Assembly: GCA_002238765.1 (NCBI GenBank)
Contig: MPMZ01000014.1
Coordinates: 1 to 54,036 of the forward strand
Length of the DNA stretch: 54,036 nucleotides
Source of the DNA: Nitrospira sp. bin75
GTDB taxonomy: Bacteria > Nitrospirota > Nitrospiria > Nitrospirales > UBA8639
Direction of reading: 5' to 3'
Below are positions 33,846 through 41,688 of the stretch, piece by piece; the stretch's first letter is position 1, and each line of letters begins with the position of its first letter. A program made the position numbers and the translations under genes. Below the pieces are notes generated by a model. The model did not search any database. It was not told the DNA's origin and was given only the letters and a program-made list of their open reading frames with translations.

Positions 33846-35297
33846 ATGAGAGATATCCCAAAAGCTCAAATATTGAAGCGAGTCGCATATGAAAATCCGT
33901 GGTGGGATGAACCGCACAGGGTGCCCATGAACTATACGCAGTGGAAGCCACGCCCCTATTTGGAACTGTTTTTCCCGCTCTTAGAAAATCAGGATATTCG
34001 AAGAGCCTCGCTTCTTATGGGGCCCAGACGCGTTGGGAAAACCGTCCTCCTCCATCACGCCATTGCCCGGCTCTTGCAAACGATTCCTCCGAGGCAAATC
34101 GTCTACTTTTCAATTGATCACCCTTTGTACAATAGTCTCGGCCTTGAACAACTCCTGGAATTTTTTGGTGAGACAAGTGGCACTGATTATAAAACAATTC
34201 CCACGTACGTCTTTTTTGATGAGATTCAGTATCTGAAGGATTGGGAAATCCATCTGAAGACACTGATGGATGCCTTTCCTGCGGTGAAACCTATCGCTGC
34301 GGGTTCCGCGGCTGTCGCCTTGCGGCTGAAGAGCGTTGAATCGGGCGCCGGACGTTTTACGGAGTTTCTCCTTCCGCCCCTCACGTTTCATGAATATCTT
34401 TCCCTATCGGAACGTTCAGACAAGCCTATGCCCAAATTCATACGGCAGGCGACGCGAAAGGGGCCCAACTTTTCCCGCGCAAACAACATCAAGCACCTTA
34501 ATCGGGTGTTTGTTGATTACCTCAACTATGGCGGGTATCCGGAAGTCGTGTTTTCAACGGATATTCAGAAAGACCTGGGCAGATTCGTCAAGGCAGACAT
34601 CGTCGATAAAGTACTCTTACGCGATTTGCCGAGTTTATATGGAATCCAGGACATCCAGGAACTCAACTCGTTGTTTACGACGCTTGCTTTTAATACGGCC
34701 AACGAAGTGTCCCTGGAGGATCTTTCAAAGAATTCCGGTGTGGCGAAAAATACGATTAAACGGTACATCGAATATCTTGAGGCGGCTTTTTTGATTCGGG
34801 TGCTGCATCGGGTTGACCAGAGTGGACGACGGTTTAGACGGGCCAATTTTTTTAAAGTCTACCTGACAAATCCGTCGATCTATGGCGCGCTCTTTGCGCC
34901 GGTCAAGGCCCATGACCAAGCCATGGACTCACTGGTCGAAACGGCCATATTCTCCCAGTGGTTCCATGCGGATATGTCGATGTTTCATTATTCCAGATGG
35001 CCGGGCGGAGAAGTCGATATGGTCTCCAGAGGGCCCGATCAGAATATCCAATGGGCCATGGAAGCCACCTGGTCCGATCTGTTTGAACAGCATTCCGCTA
35101 AACTCAGGAGCAGTTTGCGTTTTTGTCGTTCAAACAACCTCAAAGATATGATCGTCACCTCAAAAAAGGAGAAGACCTCGAAAACGATCGACGGTGTCAA
35201 TTTTGAATTTGTTCCGGCGAGCGAATACTGTTACACGGTTGGGTACAACCTTGTGATGGGAAAAAAGGTCTTTCGAGGAGATGACAATCAGTCCTGA
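33846..35297 (+). CDS. AAA ATPase of the DUF4143 type
   Basis: The 483-residue protein has Walker A LLMGPRRVGKTVLLHHAIA (about residues 57-75) and a Walker B-like TYVFFDEIQYLKDW (about 119-132). FAAGS-like sensor residues (PIAAGSAAVALRLKSVESGA) and GRFTEFLLPPLTFHEYLSL follow, as in this ATPase family. The C-terminal half contains a winged helix (LEDLSKNSGVAKNTIKRYIEYLE) and the DUF4143 nuclease-like domain (YSRWPGGEVDMVSRGPDQNI with a Glu and Asp, then QWAMEATWSD). The family is widespread and of unclear role; defence or toxin-like functions have been suggested. AAAGGA precedes the ATG. It stands alone and converges with the methyltransferase gene one base after its stop. Confidence 0.85.
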   Translation: MRDIPKAQILKRVAYENPWWDEPHRVPMNYTQWKPRPYLELFFPLLENQDIRRASLLMGPRRVGKTVLLHHAIARLLQTIPPRQIVYFSIDHPLYNSLGLEQLLEFFGETSGTDYKTIPTYVFFDEIQYLKDWEIHLKTLMDAFPAVKPIAAGSAAVALRLKSVESGAGRFTEFLLPPLTFHEYLSLSERSDKPMPKFIRQATRKGPNFSRANNIKHLNRVFVDYLNYGGYPEVVFSTDIQKDLGRFVKADIVDKVLLRDLPSLYGIQDIQELNSLFTTLAFNTANEVSLEDLSKNSGVAKNTIKRYIEYLEAAFLIRVLHRVDQSGRRFRRANFFKVYLTNPSIYGALFAPVKAHDQAMDSLVETAIFSQWFHADMSMFHYSRWPGGEVDMVSRGPDQNIQWAMEATWSDLFEQHSAKLRSSLRFCRSNNLKDMIVTSKKEKTSKTIDGVNFEFVPASEYCYTVGYNLVMGKKVFRGDDNQS

Positions 35298-35298
35298 C

Positions 35299-36783
35299 TT
35301 ACCGCTGACTATACCAGCGGAAGCCTTGGGATTCTTTATAGGCGGGGCGGTGAAACCCTCCGGGTTTCTCCAGGATCAGGGCTTTGAAGTCCCACAACCC
35401 GAACCAGGCCGGATCGAGGACGTTGTGGTAGTGCAAGCCGGTCAGTTTGGTCAGCATCTCACCGAGCGTCTGCCGTAATTCCGATTCGGTATAGGCCCGC
35501 ACGGCGAACGTCTTCCCCTCCGCTTCCTGCAGCCGTCGTATCGCATAGGCGGCGCCGGTGCACAGCACTTGCGTATCCCGTCGAATCGAGAGCAGTTGCG
35601 GCAGCGCGCAGTATTGTTCCCGAAATCCGAGCCATCGGGCCGCGTGACGGAGGTACGTAAATTGCACTTCGTATTCCGTATGGCCGGGGAGCCGCACGGG
35701 GTCGGGCCAGCCTGAATCGATCCCGAATTCAATGAGCAACGCCCGCCCGCCCGGTTTGAGCACGCGCCAGAGTTCGTGCAGGAACTGAATGGCGCCATGG
35801 TTGAAGATCGCTTCGTCGGGATACGGGGTGTCCAGGTTCAAGCGGAGTTGTTGGATGAGATCCAAACTTTGCTGGTGTTCGGGCGTCGCGCCTTTGCGGG
35901 TCTCAAGTTCTTCCCTGGACAGGTGGACCGGGGTCATATCCGCCAGGTTTTCATTGTCGATGACCAAGTCTACGCTGGCCTCGGCCAAGGGCAATTGTTC
36001 CGCGTTCGCGTTCAGGACGCGGGCGTCCCACCCTGCTTTTTTGGCTAATGTGAATTGGGATTGCAGAAAGGCCCGGGTGAGGTCCAGAAAGATGTATTCC
36101 ACGCCGCGTCGTTCGACCGGCGAAAATTCTTTTGCCATTTCCTGGGACAGGTACCCCAAGCCCGCGCCCACCTCGACGACCCGTTGTGGTTTCGGACTCC
36201 ACCATCCCAGTTGCCGGAAGGTTTTGGCGAGCAATTGGCCATAGGAGAGTCCATGCAGCGCGTCGCAGGGTTCCCTGAGGAGATGGGAAACCGTGGTTTC
36301 CACGATCTCGAAATGGCCGTGATGGCTTTGAATCCCCTTATGATGAAACTCCGTGAGGTGCTCCTCGCTTTCGACTGCCACGTTTTCATGCCATTGTTCA
36401 CGCACCTTCTGGAGAAGCAGGTCCCACTTCGCGTTGATGCTGTGCCCGCTTGGCGGTTCCGTTCCGAAATAACACAACGAATAGCGGGGTAAGGACCACC
36501 GTTCGAGAAACCACCGGCCGGTTTCCTGATTGGCGCCACAGACCCATTTGCCGAATTGCTCGAGGAGCGCGCTGATCGACAGGCGGCCATCCATGGCCCC
36601 GAGGAGAGAGGCGCCCATCCGGTTCAGCCGGACCAGGGGCAGATCTTCATCCAACGGCGTGACCCACCATTCATGGCCCCCATGTTGGTAGACCACGAGG
36701 TCCGGCATGCGCCAGGCCCGTTGTTGGAGAATCTCACCCTCCAGGGCCAGGGGTTGAAGGGATGGGGCAGGGGAGACTGTCAT
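35299..36783 (-). CDS. PqqD-like domain plus SAM-dependent methyltransferase
   Basis: The 494-residue protein has an N-terminal part (about residues 25-100: VVYQHGGHEWWVTPLDEDLP, then LNRMGASLLGAMDGRLSISA) that resembles the PqqD/RiPP-recognition fold, in which a 'xRLNxxGAxLL' helix is typical. The C-terminal two thirds are a class I methyltransferase with VVEVGAGLGYLSQEMA (about 200-215), a second acidic strand and ELWRVLKPGGRALLIEFG. The neighbouring upstream gene on the same strand encodes a haem-oxygenase-like diiron oxidase (PqqC/CADD-like). The pair suggests a small-molecule or peptide-modification step, but the substrate is unknown. Confidence 0.75.
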   Translation of the reverse strand: MTVSPAPSLQPLALEGEILQQRAWRMPDLVVYQHGGHEWWVTPLDEDLPLVRLNRMGASLLGAMDGRLSISALLEQFGKWVCGANQETGRWFLERWSLPRYSLCYFGTEPPSGHSINAKWDLLLQKVREQWHENVAVESEEHLTEFHHKGIQSHHGHFEIVETTVSHLLREPCDALHGLSYGQLLAKTFRQLGWWSPKPQRVVEVGAGLGYLSQEMAKEFSPVERRGVEYIFLDLTRAFLQSQFTLAKKAGWDARVLNANAEQLPLAEASVDLVIDNENLADMTPVHLSREELETRKGATPEHQQSLDLIQQLRLNLDTPYPDEAIFNHGAIQFLHELWRVLKPGGRALLIEFGIDSGWPDPVRLPGHTEYEVQFTYLRHAARWLGFREQYCALPQLLSIRRDTQVLCTGAAYAIRRLQEAEGKTFAVRAYTESELRQTLGEMLTKLTGLHYHNVLDPAWFGLWDFKALILEKPGGFHRPAYKESQGFRWYSQR

Positions 36784-36828
36784 TCTTCTTTCCCTTCTCC
36801 TTCTGGGAGAGGGTAGGGTGAGGGAGAA

Positions 36829-37593
36829 TTAATCAAGCGCATCGGCGAGGTTGGCGTCAAAGACCATCCGGTACATGCCCGCCCAGAACTCCGACCAGGC
36901 GTCGGCGGCTTCCCGGGCGCCTGCGGCCACCCGATGCAAGTCGTCTTCGGACCGGGCCGTCTTGCGCACGGCCTCAACCAACCAATTGCCGTGGTGTTGT
37001 TCTTCAGCCAGGTGTAACGTGAAAAATTCCAGTTCGCCGGGATGAAACTGCTCATAGTGTTCGAGGCCCGGCACGAAATATCTGAATTCTGATGCCGCGG
37101 TGGTTTCGACGGCCAAGGCAGCTCCCAGCGCGGTCAAATGTCCGGAGTGAAGGAACAATCGCCGCAACGTGTCGAGGTAGGTCGTCACTTCGGGGATCGG
37201 GACGGTGGCTTGGAGATCCCGCGGCTGGAGCCCGATGGAAGACGCAAACCGTTCGAGTTGGCGGATATGCACGCGGTCCGGCGACCCGCTGCCCAACTCC
37301 GAGTACAGGGTCTTGGCCAACTCGGTTCGCATTTCCATCTCGTGAATCGGGGTATGGTATAACAGTCCTTCCAGGACCTTGACGAAATGGAAGCAAAAAT
37401 AATGGTATTGCCGGACAAAAGCCCGGAGCTGCCGAGGTCGAAGTTGTCGAGACTCGAACGTTCGGAAAAATTCATTGGTATTGACCGGGTGTGCCTGGAG
37501 TTCCAGGACAAGCGCTTCGACGTCGGAAGGGGTAGCTTGAACGGGACTCATATAACTCACACCAGGAACGGAAAAACTCATATCGCCCATCAT
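36829..37593 (-). CDS. Haem-oxygenase-like diiron oxidase, PqqC/CADD family
   Basis: The 254-residue protein is all-helical, like PqqC, TenA and the CADD-type enzymes. Candidate iron ligands are in SELGSGSPDRVHIRQLERF (Glu, His), AVETTAASEF (Glu) and TLHLAEEQHHGNW, with His-x3-Glu-x2-His. Relatives include a cofactor-free oxidase in PQQ synthesis and a diiron enzyme that makes p-aminobenzoate from its own tyrosine. Which reaction applies is open. It lies 45 bases upstream of the PqqD/methyltransferase gene on the same strand, so both are probably co-transcribed. The start is uncertain: several ATG codons lie within the first 15 codons, and none has a strong ribosome binding site. Confidence 0.8.
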   Translation of the reverse strand: MMGDMSFSVPGVSYMSPVQATPSDVEALVLELQAHPVNTNEFFRTFESRQLRPRQLRAFVRQYHYFCFHFVKVLEGLLYHTPIHEMEMRTELAKTLYSELGSGSPDRVHIRQLERFASSIGLQPRDLQATVPIPEVTTYLDTLRRLFLHSGHLTALGAALAVETTAASEFRYFVPGLEHYEQFHPGELEFFTLHLAEEQHHGNWLVEAVRKTARSEDDLHRVAAGAREAADAWSEFWAGMYRMVFDANLADALD

Positions 37594-37683
37594 GACGATG
37601 ACCGAATCCAGATTACACGATGCTTTTGGCCCGTCGCAAGGCAGCAGTTGTGACGGCGTCCACGGGCTGTTCTTCGTCTTATC

Positions 37684-37700
37684 GATATGGTATACATATC
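37684..37700 (+). promoter_or_regulatory. Possible HigBA operator
   Basis: GATATG-GTATA-CATATC is a perfect 6-bp inverted repeat, about 30 bases before the toxin GTG. TACATATCATGTA overlaps it as a second palindrome. The site lies in an AT-rich patch containing the likely promoter, consistent with autorepression by HigA. Confidence 0.45.
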
Positions 37701-37728
37701 ATGTATTATTTTGCTAAACTTTTCCATC

Positions 37729-38010
37729 GTGATTCGAAGTTTCAAAGATAGGAGGACCGAACGATTTTTCAAAGGTAAACGGATTCATGCTTTCCAGGGT
37801 TTTGTCAATCAGGCAACCCGTAGACTGACTATTCTGGACAACGCCGTATCACTGCACGACTTGTCGGCTTTGCACAGTAACCACTTGGAATCCTTGTCTG
37901 GAGACCGCGTGGGGCGGTACAGCATTCGCATCAACCGGCAATGGCGGTTGTGCTTTCGATGGCAGGATGACGGTCCCTATGATGTAGAGATTACTGACTA
38001 TCACTCATGA
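37729..38010 (+). CDS. higB: HigB-type RelE-fold toxin
   Basis: The 93-residue toxin starts VIRSFKDRRTERFFKGKRI (GTG read as Met) and has the conserved SLHDLSALHSNHLESLSGDR, YSIRINRQWRLCFRW and DVEITDYHS blocks of HigB. HigB enzymes cut mRNA on the ribosome, and the arginines and C-terminal Tyr/His are the catalytic type. GTG 37729 is chosen because homologous HigB begins there; longer frames would run into the promoter. The antitoxin gene follows ten bases later, the inverted gene order typical for hig modules. Confidence 0.9.
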   Translation: MIRSFKDRRTERFFKGKRIHAFQGFVNQATRRLTILDNAVSLHDLSALHSNHLESLSGDRVGRYSIRINRQWRLCFRWQDDGPYDVEITDYHS

Positions 38011-38020
38011 GGAGGGTGAA

Positions 38021-38320
38021 ATGACCCAGAATGGTATGCAGCCCGTGCATCCCGGCGAAGTTCTGCGCGAGGAGCTTGAGGTACTGGAAATGTCGGCGAA
38101 GGCTTTCGCCGAGGCCATGGACGTTCCGGGCAATCGGATTACGGCAATACTCAACGGCCAGCGTGGCGTAACGGCTGATACGGCATTGCGGCTATCGCGG
38201 TATCTTGGCACCACTCCGGAGTTCTGGTTGAACTTGCAAAAGACGTTCGAATTGCGGGCGGCGGAGTTGAAAACCGGTAAGCAGATCGCGCAACGGGTAA
38301 AGCCTCGCCCCGCTGCCTGA
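38021..38320 (+). CDS. higA: HigA-type XRE antitoxin
   Basis: The 99-residue protein has the HigA start HPGEVLREELEVLEMSAKAF and a helix-turn-helix (AFAEAMDVPGNRITAILNGQ). RLSRYLGTTPEFWLNLQKTF follows, the dimer and toxin-contact segment. GGAGG precedes ATG 38021. It should bind the operator upstream of higB and neutralise the toxin. A second HigA-like gene follows 69 bases downstream. Confidence 0.92.
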   Translation: MTQNGMQPVHPGEVLREELEVLEMSAKAFAEAMDVPGNRITAILNGQRGVTADTALRLSRYLGTTPEFWLNLQKTFELRAAELKTGKQIAQRVKPRPAA

Positions 38321-38389
38321 GGCTGGCGGACGACCATACGTCGGATTCGTGCAAGTAGACAAATGCTCTTGGCATTTGAAGGATCAAGA

Positions 38390-38740
38390 ATGGCTGAGTA
38401 TCGCCCCAAACGCCCGTTGCACCGTCCCTCTGTTTATCCTGGGGAAATCCTGCGCGAGGACGTTCTGCCGGCGCTGGGCTTATCGGTCAGCGAGACAGCC
38501 AAGCGACTCGGTGTTTCGCGCCAGCAGTTGCATAGGATTTTGGCTTGCACTCACCCCATCACGGCAGAAATGGCGCTGAGGACCGGCAAACTGATCGGCA
38601 ATGGTCCGGGGCTCTGGCTGAGGATGCAACAGAATCATGATCTGTGGCGTTTGGAGCATGCCCTGAAAAGCGAATTGAAAAAAATGGGACTTATCCTGTT
38701 AACTTGGCAGATAAGTCTGCTAATATTGGGAGACTTATGA
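38390..38740 (+). CDS. Second HigA-like XRE antitoxin, no separate toxin
   Basis: The 116-residue protein again shows PSVYPGEILREDVLPALGLS, then ETAKRLGVSRQQLHRILACT and GNGPGLWLRMQQNHDLWRLE, the HigA/VapI layout. It is only moderately similar to the first HigA, so this is not a simple recent duplication. AAGGA precedes ATG 38390. The last part (MGLILLTWQISLLILGDL) is unusually hydrophobic and is encoded by overlapping inverted repeats (ACTTATC/GATAAGT). The natural end of the gene may therefore have been altered. No second higB lies beside it; it may share the first toxin or be an orphan repressor. Confidence 0.75.
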   Translation: MAEYRPKRPLHRPSVYPGEILREDVLPALGLSVSETAKRLGVSRQQLHRILACTHPITAEMALRTGKLIGNGPGLWLRMQQNHDLWRLEHALKSELKKMGLILLTWQISLLILGDL

Positions 38741-38962
38741 CGAAAGCCACTGATATAAGAAATACGGCCAGAGACCAGCTTTGAAGAATGAAAATTGTAC
38801 GCCACCGAGAACATCGCACCAGAAAATCCCAAGGAAACCATCCTCTTGGATGCATTGCCATCGCCTCGAAACCCCCAGAACGAGGGGTGTAAGCATCGCG
38901 CCTCCAAGGTAGACTAAGAAAACGGCGTTGATGAGTTCTTGTCTGTACGCTTTCACGCTCAT
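38735..38962 (-). CDS. Small membrane protein, 75 residues
   Basis: The protein has two or three hydrophobic stretches: AVFLVYLGGAMLTPLVLGV (about residues 13-31), FLGIFWCDVLGGVQF and AGLWPYFLYQWLSS at the end. It begins MSVKAYRQEL. Its ATG overlaps the stop of the upstream 177-residue gene by four bases (ATGA), which supports genuine translation. It has no recognised family. The 3' end overlaps the last codons of the converging HigA-like gene by six bases. Together with its partner it could form a small membrane complex. Confidence 0.5.
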   Translation of the reverse strand: MSVKAYRQELINAVFLVYLGGAMLTPLVLGVSRRWQCIQEDGFLGIFWCDVLGGVQFSFFKAGLWPYFLYQWLSS

Positions 38963-39492
38963 GATTGCTTAATCCTTTCAAGCAATTTGTCGCGCAAAAT
39001 AATGGCAAGAATCTCAAGAATCTCAAAGAGGCGCTTCCCTTTATTGTATGCGTACAATTCTAATTTCGTTGCCGAATCGGGATCGCGTCCTTTCAATTCG
39101 GCCATCAGGTCTTTTTGGGCATACCTTCGACAAAATTCTTGGACCTCATACGAGTTCATGTCTCGTACAGTGCCATAGAGGAGGCGTGCATAAAATTCGC
39201 AAATTTTATCGGCCTCAATATCACGGGCCATTTGCAACCCTATCTCCGTTAAGAGGATTGGGCTACTGGTCTTAGCAGGGGCAGGCTCATTTTTCACGAT
39301 TCGCAATAATTCGTTCAGGTCAGCGCGAGCGTCAATCATAAAGCGTTCAACATTATCCAGACCCTTATCGACAAACCCTTTCCAAACGCCAGCCCTAAAA
39401 AGAAGTGTGCCGAGCGCACCCATGAATGCAAGAATGCCAAGAATTATTTTCCCCGAATTCTGGACGACGAATGACTCTATCCAAGCTTCCAT
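38959..39492 (-). CDS. Hypothetical membrane-anchored protein, 177 residues
   Basis: The protein has one hydrophobic segment near its N-terminus (SGKIILGILAFMGALGTLLF, about residues 13-32). A long soluble, mostly helical domain follows (VDKGLDNVERFMIDARADLN, then ICEFYARLLYGTVRDMNSYE and KLELYAYNKGKRLFEILEIL). ATG 39492 is preferred because GAGGAG lies about ten bases before it. Its TGA overlaps the next gene's ATG. I do not recognise a family. The pair is transcribed away from the AAA ATPase/TOPRIM pair, sharing the intergenic region at 39493-39772, so a functional link is possible but not shown. Confidence 0.6.
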   Translation of the reverse strand: MEAWIESFVVQNSGKIILGILAFMGALGTLLFRAGVWKGFVDKGLDNVERFMIDARADLNELLRIVKNEPAPAKTSSPILLTEIGLQMARDIEADKICEFYARLLYGTVRDMNSYEVQEFCRRYAQKDLMAELKGRDPDSATKLELYAYNKGKRLFEILEILAIILRDKLLERIKQS

Positions 39493-39737
39493 TGGTCGTT
39501 TCTCCTCTTTCAACAAACCACACCGTTCCTTGAGGATTCAAGTTATGAGGACGGAATAAATTGTGGGAAATTAGGGCGACAAAAAGCGTACAGGGATTGG
39601 GACCATTCGTCAAACGTCAAGTTAAGAGGATAAATCCCAAAAAAATAGAGACCACCGAGACGACGATTCCGGAACATGCCGTTTTCTGACAGTCGGCAAC
39701 AGATGATCGCTTATATTATCTTGCATGATCAATTATA

Positions 39738-39766
39738 TTGCGTTCTTGACGAATAAACGTTACAAT
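39738..39766 (+). promoter_or_regulatory. Promoter of the AAA ATPase/TOPRIM pair, nearly leaderless
   Basis: TTGCGT (39738-39743) and TACAAT (39761-39766) are spaced by 17 bases. The ATG at 39773 begins only six bases after the -10 box, so the transcript is likely leaderless. The rest of the gap to 39493 shows no gene on either strand. Confidence 0.55.
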
Positions 39767-39772
39767 TTAGGA

Positions 39773-40987
39773 ATGATAACATCATTTTCTGTAGAAAACT
39801 ACCATTCCATACGAGAAGAAGTCGTCCTCGACTTGCGCATTCCAAAAACCGCTCCCGACCTGCCGCGCTTCCGGCGAAGCTCATCCAAACCTGATATCAG
39901 GCTGCCTTCCGTCGTGGTGCTCATCGGACCCAACGGTTCTGGCAAGACAACATTGCTCAGGGCGCTGATCGATACTGCTAGAATCGCCTCATCCGCGTTG
40001 CCTACGGAGGAGAACAACCCGATCAATACCTTCGTACCCTTCCTCTCTCCGGAAACCAGGGGAAAACCGACGCGATTTTCTGTGGAGTTCGAGGCAGAGT
40101 GGCTGGCGCTTGGCGAGGCCCGGCAATTGTTCCACTATGAGTTAGCCGTGGGACGTGATGCCTCCGGCTTCCAAGGCCATTCCTTCCATTATGAGGTGTT
40201 GTCCTACTTCCCAAAGGGCCGTCCCCGCCGTCTTTTCGAGCGAAGAGGCCCGGGAGAGCCCATCTACGTTTCCAGCGAGTTCGGGCTCAAGCTCAATGAT
40301 GATCGCCTCAAGGCAGTTCGAAAAGATGCCTCGCTGATCGCCACGCTTGCCTTGCTCAACGTACCCCTGGCCATGCGAATTGTGAAAGACATGCAATTGG
40401 TCCTGTGGTCGAGCAATATCGTGTTTCACTCGAAATGGGAGCCTCCGACAAAAACAGTCATCCAACTCTTCGAGGGGAATCCCGAGCTAAAGGTCTGGGC
40501 CAGGAAGCATATCCAATCCAGCGACCTAGGGATTCAAGGCTTTGATATTAGCAACAGCTTACAAGGGGAAAAAGTGGTGTTCTTCAAGCATCACGGACTC
40601 GACGCACCGATCCTTCTCCATTTCGAATCCAGCGGGACCAAACGTCTGTTTCACCTGTTACCTCAAGTTGGTTTTGCACTTAACAGTGGCGTTCCCGCTG
40701 TCCTCGACGAGGTCGACGGCGACCTGCACATGGATATCGCAGGCGAAATTCTCGACTGGTTCCGTTTGCAGGAGAGCAATCCTCACGACGCACAACTTTT
40801 CGTCACCTCTCACAACGTCGGTCTGCTCGACGACTTGGAGAAAGAGGAGGTATTCATCGTGGAAAAGGACGGCAACGGCGCGACTCAGGTACACGGCGCC
40901 CAGGACGTGCGGGGCCTTCGCCGTGATGCCCGTCTTTATCCCAAATACCGGGCGGGGGTTCTCGGCGGTCTCCCGAAACTCGGATAA
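39773..40987 (+). CDS. AAA/ABC-type ATPase, OLD/RloA-like
   Basis: The 404-residue protein starts MITSFSVENYHSIREEVVLD, the N-terminal strand of AAA15/21-type ATPases. It has Walker A VLIGPNGSGKTTLLRALID (about residues 49-67), an ABC-like signature SSGTKRLFHLLPQ, Walker B AVLDEVDGDLHMDI (about 308-321) and the H-loop FVTSHNVGLLDD. There is no TOPRIM domain in this chain, unlike OLD; instead a separate RloB/TOPRIM-like gene follows seven bases later. This is the two-gene layout of RloAB- and PARIS-like defence pairs. The ATG at 39773 matches the beginning of the conserved domain and the predicted promoter. Confidence 0.85.
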   Translation: MITSFSVENYHSIREEVVLDLRIPKTAPDLPRFRRSSSKPDIRLPSVVVLIGPNGSGKTTLLRALIDTARIASSALPTEENNPINTFVPFLSPETRGKPTRFSVEFEAEWLALGEARQLFHYELAVGRDASGFQGHSFHYEVLSYFPKGRPRRLFERRGPGEPIYVSSEFGLKLNDDRLKAVRKDASLIATLALLNVPLAMRIVKDMQLVLWSSNIVFHSKWEPPTKTVIQLFEGNPELKVWARKHIQSSDLGIQGFDISNSLQGEKVVFFKHHGLDAPILLHFESSGTKRLFHLLPQVGFALNSGVPAVLDEVDGDLHMDIAGEILDWFRLQESNPHDAQLFVTSHNVGLLDDLEKEEVFIVEKDGNGATQVHGAQDVRGLRRDARLYPKYRAGVLGGLPKLG

Positions 40988-40993
40988 CTGGCA

Positions 40994-41542
40994 ATGCCCC
41001 GACGCAGGCCGGTCGAACCCAGGCGAGTCATCTTTGTCGGGGTTGAGGGAAAGAATGATCGGGCTTTCGCGCGGTTCCTTCAATTCTGTTGTGACAGTGA
41101 AGGTCTGCACCTGCATTTGAAGGTCAAGACGGCAAACGGAGGTGACTCCTTAGCCGTGGTCAAAGAAGCCGTTCGCCACATGACGAGACGTCTCGACAGA
41201 AGGGATATCAGTCACAATCTGGTTTTGCTGGACCGGGACCGCCATCCACAAGACGTGAAGGCGAGACGTGACGCACAAGCCGTGGCGTCCAAGTCAAAGT
41301 TGGAGATCATCTTTCAGAATCCGAACCTGGAAGGCCTGCTGCTTAGGCTGCATCCAGGACATGAGAGTCGGGGAATCGCGGCAGGCGACTCCATGCCAGA
41401 GCTTCGCAAGATTTGGCTAGAGTACAGCAAATCATCACTGACAGCGGAGCAAATGAATCAACGCTTTACTGTGTCCGACCTGCGGCGGGCAGCCCGGTAT
41501 GATCAAGGGCTGCGAAGGCTGCTCGACATTCTCGGTCTTTGA
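40994..41542 (+). CDS. RloB/TOPRIM-like putative nuclease
   Basis: The 182-residue protein begins with VIFVGVEGKNDRAFARFL, a Glu followed by a helix, as in the first TOPRIM strand. NLVLLDRDRHPQD (about 74-86) supplies the Asp-x-Asp pair. FQNPNLEGLLLRL (about 106-118) resembles the 'NPxFExWLL' segment of RloB proteins. The C-terminal helical part is short. It directly follows the AAA ATPase gene, so the two very likely work together. RloB and TOPRIM partners are thought to cut nucleic acid when an ATPase senses phage, but function here is inferred from context only. Confidence 0.75.
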   Translation: MPRRRPVEPRRVIFVGVEGKNDRAFARFLQFCCDSEGLHLHLKVKTANGGDSLAVVKEAVRHMTRRLDRRDISHNLVLLDRDRHPQDVKARRDAQAVASKSKLEIIFQNPNLEGLLLRLHPGHESRGIAAGDSMPELRKIWLEYSKSSLTAEQMNQRFTVSDLRRAARYDQGLRRLLDILGL

Positions 41543-41688
41543 GCACCGGATCAGCCATTCTTCAAACAGCAGATCCTTCACTTCGTTCAGGATGACAGAA
41601 TAGGAGATGCCCGGAACGAGAGCAGAGGCGGCGCAGCACCTATGATAGAATGAAAAAGGAAGATTTTGTTCAGCGATCTGTTTGAAAC

